Assembly (NCBI RefSeq): GCF_052327305.1
Contig: NZ_CP182486.1
Span: forward strand, 1,612,001-1,676,000
Direction: 5' to 3'
Source of the DNA: Sphingobium sp052327305
GTDB lineage: Bacteria > Pseudomonadota > Alphaproteobacteria > Sphingomonadales > Sphingomonadaceae
Length of the DNA stretch: 64,000 nucleotides
Shown: piece by piece, positions 25,829 through 34,337 of the stretch
Layout: the number at the start of each line of letters is the position of its first letter
Numbering within the stretch: position 1 is the first letter of the stretch
Notes under the pieces: generated by a model
The model's input: only the letters and a program-made list of their open reading frames with translations
Told to the model about the DNA's origin: nothing
The model's database searches: none
Made by a program: the position numbers and the translations under genes

Positions 25829-27151
25829 TTACCCGGCCGACAGCAAAGAAAGATGCACAAGCAGGCCGCCCCGCCCGCCCTCACGCAATTCCAGCGAGCC
25901 CCCGTGGAGCGCCACAAGGTCTCGCACGATCGCGAGGCCGAACCCGTCGCCTGCTGGTGTTTCATCGAGCCGGACGCCCGGTTGCATCGCCTGCTCCCGC
26001 AACGCCTCCGGTATGCCTGAACCATCATCCTCAATGGCCAGGATGACATGCCGCCCTTCCAAGCGCGCCGTCACGGAGACGGCCGAGCGGGCATGACGCG
26101 CGGCATTGTCGAGCAGATTGCCCATGATCTCGGCAAGGTCATGCGCATCAAGCGACACGGCAAGGTCCGCCGGCACATCGGCCGCGATCGTGCGCGCGGG
26201 ATAGAGCGACCCGATCACAGTTGCGATGTCCGCGACGACGGGGGCAAGCGGCGTCCTCGCGCGATGCGCGACTGCCACGGTTCTGGCCCGCGCGAGATGA
26301 TGGCGGATGACCTCCTCGATCCGATCGACCTGCGCGCTCGCCTGAGGCCTGTCCCCCACCGTCAGGGCAAGCGTCGCCACCGGTGTCTTGAGCGCATGAG
26401 CCAGATTGGCGGCGGAAGCGCGGGCGGCATTCAGGGCAGCGGCACTTTCACTCGCCAGCGCATTCAGCTCCATCGCCAGCGGCTTCAGCTCCGCCGGCTG
26501 ATCCTCCTCGACACTCGTTCTCGCGCCCCGGCGGATCTCGCCAAGCTGATCCCGCAAGGCGACGATCGGTCGAAGCGCGAAGCGAAGCTGAAAAAACGCC
26601 GCCAGCGCAAAGAGGATGGCCAGGACGGCAATGACGGTCAGCAACGGCATGAGTGCCGCGCGGATCGGCCGGGCGATCACCTGCGATGGCGCAGCCGCGA
26701 TGAGCGTCACCGGCCCTCTGCTTGTAGCGATGGTGGTTTGCCGGGCATGGACTGGCCCGTCGCTGTCCGTCCCTTCACGCGGGATGGGATGGGCCGGGGC
26801 TGGCAATGCATCGGCTGGCGGGCCGTGCCCTCCGGGCGGGTGGGGGGGCGGATCGAGCTCGGGGAAATCCGCTGAGCTGATCGTCCCGGCCGGGCCGACG
26901 ATCCGCCAGCGCCAGTCCCGGCCCAGCGTCATGGCGCCTGCCCGCTGCTCGATGGCCAGGCGATCGACCGTCCCATCCGCGCGCACGGCGCTCGCCATGA
27001 GAGCGATCTGCGCATCCAGCCGCTGGTCGAGTCCCTCGGTCACGAAGCGGCTGAGGATGCCTGCCGTGGCCCAGCCGGCAATGGCGAGCGCCAGCAGCGT
27101 CGCCACCGCCGACAAGCCCAGCATTCTGGCCCGCAACGACCAGCGCTTCAT
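25829..27151 (-). CDS. Sensor histidine kinase (PhoQ/EnvZ class)
   Basis: 440 aa. It has an N-terminal transmembrane helix, a periplasmic sensor region rich in Pro, Gly and His (about residues 110-130), a second helix (LLTVIAVLAILFALAAFFQL), a HAMP-like linker, an H-box HALKTP and an ATPase domain with NLLDNAARHA, DDGSGIP and GFGLAIV. The real start is the ATG at 27151, overlapping the response regulator stop (ATGA); an upstream frame extension is only overlap. It pairs with the adjacent regulator. The signal is unknown. Confidence 0.88.
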   Translation of the reverse strand: MKRWSLRARMLGLSAVATLLALAIAGWATAGILSRFVTEGLDQRLDAQIALMASAVRADGTVDRLAIEQRAGAMTLGRDWRWRIVGPAGTISSADFPELDPPPHPPGGHGPPADALPAPAHPIPREGTDSDGPVHARQTTIATSRGPVTLIAAAPSQVIARPIRAALMPLLTVIAVLAILFALAAFFQLRFALRPIVALRDQLGEIRRGARTSVEEDQPAELKPLAMELNALASESAAALNAARASAANLAHALKTPVATLALTVGDRPQASAQVDRIEEVIRHHLARARTVAVAHRARTPLAPVVADIATVIGSLYPARTIAADVPADLAVSLDAHDLAEIMGNLLDNAARHARSAVSVTARLEGRHVILAIEDDGSGIPEALREQAMQPGVRLDETPAGDGFGLAIVRDLVALHGGSLELREGGRGGLLVHLSLLSAG

Positions 27152-27816
27152 GGCGTCACGCCGGCTGTGAGGCGATAGCCGCGCCCCCGGACGGTCTCGA
27201 TCAGCGTTATGCCGATTTTGCGGCGCAGGCGGCCGATGATGACATCCAGCGTATTGGAATCGACATCTGCATCGCCTTCGTAGATGCGCTCCAGCAGATC
27301 GAGCCGCTCCACGACCGCTTCCCGGCGCATCATCAGTTGGGAGAGGACGCGCCACTCAAAGGCCGTGAGGCGGAGCGGCAGGCCATCGAGCTCGAACTGG
27401 CCGGTCTGGCTCTCGAAGACCAATGGACCGCAGACCATCTGCGGCGCGGCGTGCCCCGCCGACCGACGCACGATCGCGCGCAGCCGCATCATGAGTTCTT
27501 CCATGCGGAACGGCTTGGTCAGATAATCGTCGGCCCCTGCCTTGTAGGCCGTCACCTTGTCGGCCCAGGCTTCACGCGCGGTGAGCACCAGAACCGGCAC
27601 GGCCCGCGCGCCTTTGCGCCATGCGGCCAGTACCTCGGCACCGGGTTTGCCGGGCAGGCCAAGATCGAGCACCACAGCATCATAGGTTTCCGTCTCACCC
27701 AGATGCTGGGCATCGACGCCATTATCGACCAGGTCCACCGCGCAATTCTCGGCCCGCAGCCGCCGCGCTATCGCGTCCCCCAGATCAGGATCGTCTTCGA
27801 CAAGCAGGATACGCAT
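27148..27816 (-). CDS. OmpR-family response regulator
   Basis: 222 aa. A receiver domain (MRILLVEDDPDLGDA, phospho-acceptor Asp in VVLDLGLPG, Lys in YLTKPF) is followed by a winged-helix DNA-binding domain (LTAFEWRVLSQLMMRR to VRGRGYRLTAG). The start is the ATG at 27814-27816, where the receiver begins. It is divergent from the proline-rich protein gene and probably controls it from the 107-bp gap. Confidence 0.92.
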   Translation of the reverse strand: MRILLVEDDPDLGDAIARRLRAENCAVDLVDNGVDAQHLGETETYDAVVLDLGLPGKPGAEVLAAWRKGARAVPVLVLTAREAWADKVTAYKAGADDYLTKPFRMEELMMRLRAIVRRSAGHAAPQMVCGPLVFESQTGQFELDGLPLRLTAFEWRVLSQLMMRREAVVERLDLLERIYEGDADVDSNTLDVIIGRLRRKIGITLIETVRGRGYRLTAGVTP

Positions 27817-27923
27817 GGCCGCAAAATAGAACCGCAGGTTAAACCGAACATGAAACGCCAGCTTCAGGCTGGGTCGGATCACAGATCATAGAAGAGAGTC
27901 ATCGACAACCAAGGAGTTGAAAG

Positions 27924-28547
27924 ATGGTCGACTGGAAGAACTCGGGCTCGCGCATTCCGCTTCGGGCAAAACTGGCGGGCGGCGCCGTCGCGCTGCTCGC
28001 ACTGGGTGCCGCCGCAGGCGCCAGCGTCGTATCCCACATGCGTCCCCCTGTCGAAATGGCGCCGGCCCTGCCCACAGCAATCGCAAAGCTGGCGCAGACC
28101 AGCGGCACCGTGACGGTGAAGGGCAAGATCGCCGAGGTCTATGGCGACAGGTTCATCATGCAGGATGGCAGCGGTCGCCTGCTAATCGATGCAGGCCCGG
28201 ACGGCTCCGATGTGGTCCGCACGGGCAGCGCCCTGATGGTACAGGGCCGGTACGACAATGGACAGTTGCGCGCTTCTTATCTGGTGGATGCGCAAGGACG
28301 CATCACTGATGTCGGCGGGCCTCCCCCGCCCCATGGACCGCATCACGACGGGCCGCCCCCGCCACCGCCACCGCCACCGGGCGCTGGGCCTACCCCGCCG
28401 CCTCCCGGCGGCGTCGGGGCACCGCCGCCTGCCCCTCCCCCGTCCGGTGGTGCGGTAGCGCCTCCTCCAGTCGACGCCAATGGCGTCCCCATCGACTCTC
28501 GAACGGCAAATCCGCAACTGCCGGGAGCAGGTTCCGCCAGCAAATGA
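27924..28547 (+). CDS. Membrane-anchored proline-rich protein with OB-fold-like domain
   Basis: 207 aa. One hydrophobic segment (LAGGAVALLALGAAAGASVV, about 14-33) is followed by a beta-rich region (TVTVKGKIAEVYGDRFIMQ, about 62-115) resembling small bacterial OB-fold (DUF5666/BOF-like) domains. A long low-complexity Pro/Gly/His tail (about 130-185) includes HGPHHDGPPPP and may bind metal. It follows AAGGAGTTGAAAG and diverges from a two-component pair whose kinase has a similar Pro/His-rich periplasmic stretch. Function unknown. Confidence 0.7.
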   Translation: MVDWKNSGSRIPLRAKLAGGAVALLALGAAAGASVVSHMRPPVEMAPALPTAIAKLAQTSGTVTVKGKIAEVYGDRFIMQDGSGRLLIDAGPDGSDVVRTGSALMVQGRYDNGQLRASYLVDAQGRITDVGGPPPPHGPHHDGPPPPPPPPPGAGPTPPPPGGVGAPPPAPPPSGGAVAPPPVDANGVPIDSRTANPQLPGAGSASK

Positions 28548-28621
28548 TGAGCGAGACAGCCGCGCTGACGATCGGTGCGGCTGTCAGATCAGAACGGGCC
28601 GAGGTGCCGCGCTTTAGACGG

Positions 28622-29071
28622 CTATTGCTCTGCCAAGGGAAACGGCACTGCATCCGAAACGTGGAGCAGATACGCAAAGTCCCCTTTTCGGGCCAGCACG
28701 TCTGCCAGCGAATAGCTGTCCAGCACGCTCAGGAAGGCCAGCAGCGCTTCATCGAGCACGCTGGTCAGACCGCAAGCGGGTGCAATGAGGCATGACCCGC
28801 AATTGACCAGATCAAAATCATCTTCGGTGTGCCGAACCAGCGCGCCGACATTAATCTCCGCAGGCGGACGAGCGAGTCGGATGCCGCCGTTCCGGCCACG
28901 CACGCTTTCCAGATAGCCGGCGTTCACCAGATCGTTCACGACCTTCATGAGGTGGTTCTGCGATATGCGATAGGCGCGGGCGACCTCGGCAATCGAGGCG
29001 AGCTTATCGGGCTGCCGCCCCAGATAGAGCAGCACCCGCATGGCATAATCCGTGTAGCGAGTGAGACGCAT
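28622..29071 (-). CDS. nsrR: NsrR-like Rrf2-family nitric-oxide-sensing repressor
   Basis: 149 aa. An N-terminal winged helix (RLTRYTDYAMRVLLYLG, ARAYRISQNHLMKVVNDL) is followed by three cysteines at 91, 94 and 100 (NCGSCLIAPAC), the iron-sulfur ligand pattern of NsrR (91, 96, 102 in E. coli, so one gap is two residues shorter). The start is the ATG at 29071; an upstream in-frame codon lies in the operator region. It is divergent from the haemoglobin-alternative oxidase operon and should repress it until NO damages the cluster. Confidence 0.85.
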   Translation of the reverse strand: MRLTRYTDYAMRVLLYLGRQPDKLASIAEVARAYRISQNHLMKVVNDLVNAGYLESVRGRNGGIRLARPPAEINVGALVRHTEDDFDLVNCGSCLIAPACGLTSVLDEALLAFLSVLDSYSLADVLARKGDFAYLLHVSDAVPFPLAEQ

Positions 29072-29087
29072 CGGCACTCCGAAATAT

Positions 29088-29147
29088 AATATGCATTGTT
29101 GTTGCATGTTTTAAGCCGCGCGTATAGATGCATAGTTAATACATGAT
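29088..29147. promoter_or_regulatory. Two candidate NsrR operators in the divergent promoter region
   Basis: Two dyad-like sequences contain ATGCAT: one with atgcat at 29091-29096 and tgcat at 29103-29107, and atgcat-N7-acatgat at 29128-29147. Both resemble the AT-rich NsrR consensus built on AAGATGCAT half-sites. The stretch is far more AT-rich than its surroundings. Confidence 0.5.
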
Positions 29148-29161
29148 TTGGAGTCGAGGTG

Positions 29162-29605
29162 ATGGAGCCGCTACAGCTCGATGATGACGGTCTGAAGATC
29201 CTTGTGGATCGCTTCTATGACCGCGTTCGCGCCGACGCCGAACTCGGGCCGATCTTCAACGATGCCATTCACGACTGGCCGGAACATCTCGACAAGCTCA
29301 CAGCCTTCTGGTCCTCCGTGATGCTGACCAGCGGCCGGTATAAGGGCCAGCCCATCCCCGCCCATGTGAAGCACAAGAGCCGCATCACACCCGCGTTGTT
29401 CGATCGGTGGCTGGCGCTCTGGGCGCGGACCACCAACGAGCTCATGGCGCCGGATGCCGCTGCTGCTCTTCAGGATCGCGCGAACCGCATTGCCCAGAGC
29501 CTGCAACTCGCCATGTTCTTCCGGCTGGATGACCAGCCGGCGTCCCGGCCCGCACGCCGCAGCACCGACGCGACGGACCCTGTTCAAAGGAGCGTGCTGT
29601 CATGA
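29162..29605 (+). CDS. Group III truncated haemoglobin
   Basis: 147 aa. Globin features include LVDRFYDRVRADAELGPIFNDAI (helices A-C), then FWSSVMLTSGRYKGQPIPAHVKH with the proximal-side histidine, typical of class III trHb. Such proteins bind O2 or NO at haem. The ATG at 29162 has GGAG 8 nt upstream and is preferred to the GTG three bases earlier. It is the first gene after the candidate NsrR sites and overlaps the alternative oxidase start by ATGA. Confidence 0.88.
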   Translation: MEPLQLDDDGLKILVDRFYDRVRADAELGPIFNDAIHDWPEHLDKLTAFWSSVMLTSGRYKGQPIPAHVKHKSRITPALFDRWLALWARTTNELMAPDAAAALQDRANRIAQSLQLAMFFRLDDQPASRPARRSTDATDPVQRSVLS

Positions 29606-30288
29606 CCGATATTCCTTTCGTCGACCTCACTGTCCACCATAAGCCGCGCGACATGCGCGACCGGGTCGCATTGGGCTTCACCAAGCTGCTTCGCTGGTGT
29701 GCCGACACCTTCTTCGCCAAACGCTATGGCCACCGTGCCATCGTGCTGGAGACGGTCGCGGCAGTGCCGGGCATGGTCGGCGCGACCCTCACGCATCTTA
29801 GATGCCTGCGCCGCATGTGTGATGACAAAGGCTGGATCCGCACCCTGATGGAAGAAGCGGAGAATGAGCGCATGCACCTCATGACGTTCATCGAGGTCGC
29901 AAAGCCTACCCTCTTCGAGCGCATGGTGATCCTCGGCGTGCAATGGGTCTTCTACGTCGCCTTCTTCGGCTTGTACCTTGTCAGCGCGCGCACGGCTCAC
30001 CGTATCGTCGGCTACTTCGAGGAAGAAGCGGTCATCAGCTACACCCTCTATCTCAAGGAGATCGACGAAGGCCGCAGCGCCAACGTGCCGGCGCCGGAGA
30101 TCGCGCGGCACTATTGGAAGCTGCCGGATCATGCGACCCTGAGGGACGTCGTGCTGGTCGTGCGCGCGGACGAAGCGCACCACCGCGACGTCAACCACGG
30201 CTTCGCCGATGAGCTGGCTGGCAAGGCACCGGCGATCAAGGCGGCGCCTTATCCCGAGCATGCCGACGACATCAGGCTGGCGGCCTGA
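29602..30288 (+). CDS. Alternative oxidase (di-iron ubiquinol oxidase)
   Basis: 228 aa. All four AOX signature regions are present: LETVAAVPGMVGA (Glu50), EEAENERMHLMTF (Glu89, His92), the FEEEAV block (140-145) and RADEAHHRDVNH (Glu191, His194). These supply the di-iron ligands. There are two membrane-associated hydrophobic stretches (MVGATLTHL and VILGVQWVFYVAFFGLYL). AOX transfers electrons from ubiquinol to oxygen without proton pumping and resists NO and cyanide. Placement behind an NsrR-like repressor and a globin suggests it keeps respiration going during nitrosative stress. Bacterial AOX genes are uncommon. Confidence 0.95.
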   Translation: MTDIPFVDLTVHHKPRDMRDRVALGFTKLLRWCADTFFAKRYGHRAIVLETVAAVPGMVGATLTHLRCLRRMCDDKGWIRTLMEEAENERMHLMTFIEVAKPTLFERMVILGVQWVFYVAFFGLYLVSARTAHRIVGYFEEEAVISYTLYLKEIDEGRSANVPAPEIARHYWKLPDHATLRDVVLVVRADEAHHRDVNHGFADELAGKAPAIKAAPYPEHADDIRLAA

Positions 30289-30291
30289 CCC

Positions 30292-30570
30292 ATGGGCAAC
30301 GTGATACCTTACCGATCGACGCCCACATTCGATCAGACCACGTTGCCCGCTGCCCTGCGCGCCCGCCACAATACCAAGGCGGGCGTGTGGGGCGTTATCC
30401 GGGTGATCGAGGGTAGGCTGAAACTCACATATCTCGATCCGCCCTCGGAGGTGATCCTCACGCCCGACCGGCCGGGACTGGTCCGGCCGCAGGAGCCGCA
30501 TTTCGTCACACCTCTGGGCGACATGCAGATGCAGGTGGACTTCTACGATCAGCACCCGCCGGGGCACTAA
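30292..30570 (+). CDS. DUF1971 family protein (TehB-like cupin)
   Basis: 92 aa. VIPYRSTPTFDQTTLPAALR, HNTKAGVWGVI and RPGLVRPQEPHFV are typical of DUF1971, a small cupin-like domain also found fused to or beside TehB. The ATG is three bases after the AOX stop. The biochemical role is unknown; the family recurs near NO-responsive genes. Confidence 0.75.
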   Translation: MGNVIPYRSTPTFDQTTLPAALRARHNTKAGVWGVIRVIEGRLKLTYLDPPSEVILTPDRPGLVRPQEPHFVTPLGDMQMQVDFYDQHPPGH

Positions 30571-30712
30571 CCCCCGCCCTCTCTTTTCCTTTCTTCCATC
30601 CCTGTCAGGATGCGGTCTCGGCGCTTTCGCTCGCGGGCCTCTCGGCGAGCCGCATCCACTATGAATTTTTCGCCCTGCCGACGAGTTGCTGGCGGCCTGA
30701 CAGGATAGAGCC
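30571..30712 (+). other. Gap in the NO operon with a possible stem-loop
   Basis: Arms ggatgcgg (30608-30615) and ccgcatcc (30650-30657) enclose a shorter ctcgc/gcgag stem. There is no T-run afterwards. It may attenuate transcription into the next gene. No coding frame is visible. Confidence 0.35.
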
Positions 30713-31177
30713 ATGGACGACTTCACCATCGCGCGCGTCATTCACGTCGTCTCCGTCCTGTTCTGGATCGGCGGGGTGGCATTCGTGACGCTGGTGGTGA
30801 TGCCGTCCATCCGCGCCGGCAATTCTCCGGAGCAGCGCCTGACAGCGTTCCACAAGCTCGAAGGGCGCTTCGCTCCGCAGGCGGAGATCTGGGTGCTGCT
30901 TGCCGGAGCGAGCGGCTTCTGGATGATGTGGCGTGGAGAGATGGGCTACCGCCTTCTCGATCCGCAATATTGGTGGATGCACGCCATGATTGCCGTCTGG
31001 GCGATCTTCGCGCTCATGCTGTTTGTCATCGAGCCAGTATTCCTGCACCGCCGCATGGCGCGCTCGCACGCGCCGGCACAGGATTTCGCCCGGATGGAGC
31101 GCATGCATCTGCTGCTGCTCGCGGTATCTGTTACCGCTGTGGTCGGTGCGGTCGGTGGCAGTCACGGACTGTTTTGA
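30713..31177 (+). CDS. Small integral membrane protein, CopD-like
   Basis: 154 aa with four hydrophobic segments (VIHVVSVLFWIGGVAFVTLVV; IWVLLAGASGFWMMW; WWMHAMIAVWAIFALMLFVI; LLLLAVSVTAVVGAVGG). The first carries an early His and the third has H in WWMHAM, which may ligate haem or metal. Similar proteins are annotated as CopD-like or unknown. It follows the alternative oxidase operon in the same direction, and a link to the quinol pool is possible but unproven. Confidence 0.65.
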   Translation: MDDFTIARVIHVVSVLFWIGGVAFVTLVVMPSIRAGNSPEQRLTAFHKLEGRFAPQAEIWVLLAGASGFWMMWRGEMGYRLLDPQYWWMHAMIAVWAIFALMLFVIEPVFLHRRMARSHAPAQDFARMERMHLLLLAVSVTAVVGAVGGSHGLF

Positions 31178-31194
31178 TCGAAATGGTGCCGCTG

Positions 31195-32511
31195 TTACGG
31201 TCTGAAGCGAACCCTTGCGCAGAGCCCGCCCACCTCGGACGTTTCCAGGATAAGCTCTCCGCCATAGACTTGCAGCAAGTCGGCCGTCGCGGCGAGTCCC
31301 AGACCGCTTCCGGGCTTATCTGGGTCCAGCCTTGCGCCGACTGCCATCACCATGTCCCGCTTCTCGGGGGGAATACCGGTTCCGTCGTCGCGAATCGTCA
31401 CCCAGTCCGGGCCAGCAGCGATCACGACGCTCTGCTTCGCCCATTTGAAAGCGTTGTCGATGAGATTGGAAAGGATCTCCGCCAGATCGCCCTCATCGCA
31501 CGGGAGGCGGAGGCCCGCCGGCACGTCCGTTTCGACCGAAACGCCCCGGTGGCCGTGGAGACGTTGCATGGCCGCGACGATCTGATCGACGAGGGGCAAA
31601 ACGGATGTCAATGTGCCCGCCCCGCGCGTCCCGGCTGCTGACGCCCGCGTCAAATGATAGTCGATCTGGCGCTGCATCCGCGCGCAGCGCTCCAGCAGGA
31701 AGTCCGCGCTTTCGGTGAGCCCGGCCCGATGCAGCTTTTCCGCTTCGTCGATGACAAGGGCAAGCGGCGTGCGCAAATCGTGCGCAAGATTGCCCGCCTG
31801 AGTGCGCGCGCGGGTAATGAGTTGCGCCTGACTGTCCAGCAAGGCATTGAGCTGCCTCACAAGCGCCGCGAACTCTGCAGGCTCGTGGGAGTCCAGCCGC
31901 GCTATCTCCCCATGGCGAAGACGATCGACCTCGGAGCCCAGCCTTCGCACGGGGGCGAGGCCGAAGCGAACCAGCGCCATAGCTCCAGCCATAAGCAGGA
32001 AACCAACAACAATCATCGACAAGGCGAGATCGGCCCAGAATGCACGCAGCTGCTCTTCCAGAAGCGAGCGCGCAGAGCCAATGGTGGCGATCACCTCATG
32101 CTCGCCGATCCTGAAGCGGACACTGCGTTGCAGAAGGATCTGGTCTCCCACCCGGCCTGTAGCCCATTTTCCGTCGAGCGAACCAGCCGCAAGCCGCGAG
32201 CCGCCAAGCGAGACGGAGCGCACAACCCGGCCCTGACCGCTATCCACCTGCCAGTAGAGACCGGAGCCCTCCGCGTTGAATTGGGGGTCGGAGAGCGGCT
32301 GGGTCACATGGACCGCCCCCCGCTCATCTACGTTGCTCATTGCGATCAGTTCGCTGAGATGATGATCGAGCTCGCTTTGGAACCGCTCGGTGGTGTGCAG
32401 CCGGTAGAGATTGCCGATGAACAGGCCGGCAAGCAGCATTGCCAGCAAAATGCCGACCGTCGATCCAACAATCAGGCGAAGCCGCAGGCTTCCGCGCAGA
32501 GCCGGGCTCAT
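31195..32511 (-). CDS. Sensor histidine kinase
   Basis: 438 aa. An N-terminal helix (LIVGSTVGILLAMLLAGLFI), a periplasmic domain of about 130 residues, a second helix (LALSMIVVGFLLMAGAMALV), a HAMP region, H-box NLAHDLRTPLAL, then NLIDNAFKWA, RDDGTGIP and GSGLGLAA of the ATPase domain. The stop of the response regulator overlaps its start (ATGA). It is divergent from the heavy-metal RND operon and is the likely CzcS/CusS-type sensor for it. Confidence 0.88.
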   Translation of the reverse strand: MSPALRGSLRLRLIVGSTVGILLAMLLAGLFIGNLYRLHTTERFQSELDHHLSELIAMSNVDERGAVHVTQPLSDPQFNAEGSGLYWQVDSGQGRVVRSVSLGGSRLAAGSLDGKWATGRVGDQILLQRSVRFRIGEHEVIATIGSARSLLEEQLRAFWADLALSMIVVGFLLMAGAMALVRFGLAPVRRLGSEVDRLRHGEIARLDSHEPAEFAALVRQLNALLDSQAQLITRARTQAGNLAHDLRTPLALVIDEAEKLHRAGLTESADFLLERCARMQRQIDYHLTRASAAGTRGAGTLTSVLPLVDQIVAAMQRLHGHRGVSVETDVPAGLRLPCDEGDLAEILSNLIDNAFKWAKQSVVIAAGPDWVTIRDDGTGIPPEKRDMVMAVGARLDPDKPGSGLGLAATADLLQVYGGELILETSEVGGLCARVRFRP

Positions 32512-33161
32512 GTCGCGATCCTGTAGCCGAGGCCGCGCACCGTCACGATCTGCTCACGGCCAATCTTCCGTCTCAGCCGACCGACCAGAACTTCGATGGC
32601 ATTGTCATCGCGCTCGATATCGAGACTGTAGAGATTATCGAGGATGCTCTGCCGCGTAACGGTGCGGCCTGCATTGTAGAGGAGCAACTGCAGCAAGCGG
32701 AACTCGCTGGGGGTAAGCGCGAGCAAGACATCGCCAAGCCAGGCCTCGTTGCTTGCCGTATCGATGGCGAGCGCGCCGATGGAGAGGCGCGTGGCACTGA
32801 ACCCCATTGCGCGACGCGCAAGGGCATGAACGCGCGCGACCAGTTCCTCGGTCCGCACTGGTTTCACGATGAAATCGTCGGCACCGGCGTTCAGCCCCTC
32901 CACCTTTTCCTGCCAGCTGCTGCGCGCCGTGAGGATGAGGATAGGCGTCCTGATCGCCTTCGCCCGCAACGTCCGCACCAGATCGATGCCGGACATGCCA
33001 GGCAGACCGACATCGACCACCAGAACGGCGAAGCCATCTCCGGCGAAATCCACCGCATCCTCGGCATTGGCCAGCCACTCGCAGGTCATGCCGTGGCGCA
33101 TGAGATTCGCCGCCACACGGCGGGCGAGCTCCGCTTCATCTTCCACCAGCAAGATACGCAT
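32508..33161 (-). CDS. OmpR-family response regulator (heavy-metal type)
   Basis: 217 aa. A receiver domain (MRILLVEDEAELARR, Asp in VVDVGLPG, Lys in FIVKPV) and a winged helix ending in VTVRGLGYRIAT. The start is the ATG at 33159-33161, where homology begins; a longer frame reading into the divergent gene's leader is not credible. TTTCTGACAG and TTTCTGTCAG direct repeats at about 33167-33188 in the 75-bp gap look like an OmpR-type binding site serving both directions. Confidence 0.9.
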   Translation of the reverse strand: MRILLVEDEAELARRVAANLMRHGMTCEWLANAEDAVDFAGDGFAVLVVDVGLPGMSGIDLVRTLRAKAIRTPILILTARSSWQEKVEGLNAGADDFIVKPVRTEELVARVHALARRAMGFSATRLSIGALAIDTASNEAWLGDVLLALTPSEFRLLQLLLYNAGRTVTRQSILDNLYSLDIERDDNAIEVLVGRLRRKIGREQIVTVRGLGYRIAT

Positions 33162-33164
33162 CCG

Positions 33165-33190
33165 GGCTTTCTGACAGGTTTCTGTCAGGT
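33165..33190. promoter_or_regulatory. TTTCTG(A/T)CAG direct repeats, candidate response-regulator box
   Basis: Two copies, ctttctgacagg and tttctgtcagg, lie about one helical turn apart between the response-regulator start and the RND adaptor gene. Spaced direct repeats are the usual site for dimeric OmpR-family regulators, so this probably drives the metal-efflux operon and possibly the regulator itself. Confidence 0.55.
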
Positions 33191-33236
33191 TGCGAAGGTA
33201 GATGCGGCGCCAGCAGAAAAGTTTGGGGGCGCGGAA

Positions 33237-34337
33237 ATGAGTGACTATCGGCTGATGCCAGCGCTTGCGCTGCTCGGTGCGCTGGCTGCCTGCGCACCCG
33301 GCGAAGACAATGCGCGCAATGAAGCCGCGCAAACAGCGCCGCCCTCCGCGCAGAACGGCGCGGCGACTCTGAACGCCGCGGAGCTTGAGCGGATCGGCGT
33401 CCGGTTCGCATCCGCCGAGACCGCCGCCGAGATACCGATCGCGACTGTTCCGGCCACGCTGGCGCCTCCCCCCAATGCGCGCGTGGCTGTCGCTACGGTC
33501 ATCCCCGGTGTGGTGACACGCACGCTCGTGGTGGAGGGCGACAGCGTCCGCCAGGGACAGCCCCTCGCCATCGTCGCGGCGCGCGAACTCTTCACGCTCG
33601 GTGCGGGCATCGAGCAGGCAGCCGCCCGAGCAGACTTCGCACGGGCAAATGATCGCCGCCTCAGCCAGCTCGCTCGCGAAGGGGTTATCGCCGGATCCCG
33701 TGCGGACGAGGCACGGGCAGCCCTGCGCGAAGCGGAAGCGGAACTGGGCGAGCAGCGCCGCATCGTCCGGCTGGTCAACGGAGCGCCCGGCAAGGGAAGT
33801 TACACGCTGACCGCGCCGATCGCCGGCAAGATTACCAACGCGTCCATCCAGACCGGCAGTCCGGTGAGCGAGTCGACTGCGGCTTATGTGATCGATGCCG
33901 TGAGCCGCTACGAGCTGACCGCGCAGCTCCCCGCGCGCCTGCTGGGCGAAGTCCGGCCGGGTATGGCCGTACAGCTGCCGGGCGACATTCGCGGTGAAGT
34001 CACCAGCGTGGCGAGCGTGCTGGACATGGAAACCCGCTCGGCGCGGCTGCGCGCGCGCATTCCGGCCGGGCCGGGCGTCGTCTCCGGACGCGCGCTGCCC
34101 GCAATCATTCTCGCGCCCGCCCCGGCAGGATCGCTCGTCATCCCGGCTGCCGCCGTGGTGGACGTGAACGGCAAGCCCACCGTGTTCGTGCGGGAGGCAC
34201 GGGGTGTCGCTGCCCGCCCCGTCTCGGTTGGCACGCCCGCCAATGGCCGTGTTCTGGTGAGATCCGGCCTGCGCGCCGGAGAGCAGATCGCGATCAGCGG
34301 CGTCAGCGAACTCAAGGCGATCGTGGGGCAGGACTGA
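33237..34337 (+). CDS. RND efflux periplasmic adaptor lipoprotein, CzcB/CusB-like
   Basis: 366 aa. A short signal with lipobox LAAC (MPALALLGALAAC) is followed by a lipoyl/hairpin region (VVEGDSVRQGQPLAIVAARELF; EARAALREAEAELGEQRRIV; LTAPIAGKITNASIQTG) and beta-barrel/MP domains. It links the inner-membrane pump to the outer-membrane channel. The ATG at 33237 gives a proper signal peptide; an upstream extension would cover the divergent regulator. It is coupled to the pump gene through ATGT overlap at 34337. Confidence 0.88.
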   Translation: MSDYRLMPALALLGALAACAPGEDNARNEAAQTAPPSAQNGAATLNAAELERIGVRFASAETAAEIPIATVPATLAPPPNARVAVATVIPGVVTRTLVVEGDSVRQGQPLAIVAARELFTLGAGIEQAAARADFARANDRRLSQLAREGVIAGSRADEARAALREAEAELGEQRRIVRLVNGAPGKGSYTLTAPIAGKITNASIQTGSPVSESTAAYVIDAVSRYELTAQLPARLLGEVRPGMAVQLPGDIRGEVTSVASVLDMETRSARLRARIPAGPGVVSGRALPAIILAPAPAGSLVIPAAAVVDVNGKPTVFVREARGVAARPVSVGTPANGRVLVRSGLRAGEQIAISGVSELKAIVGQD

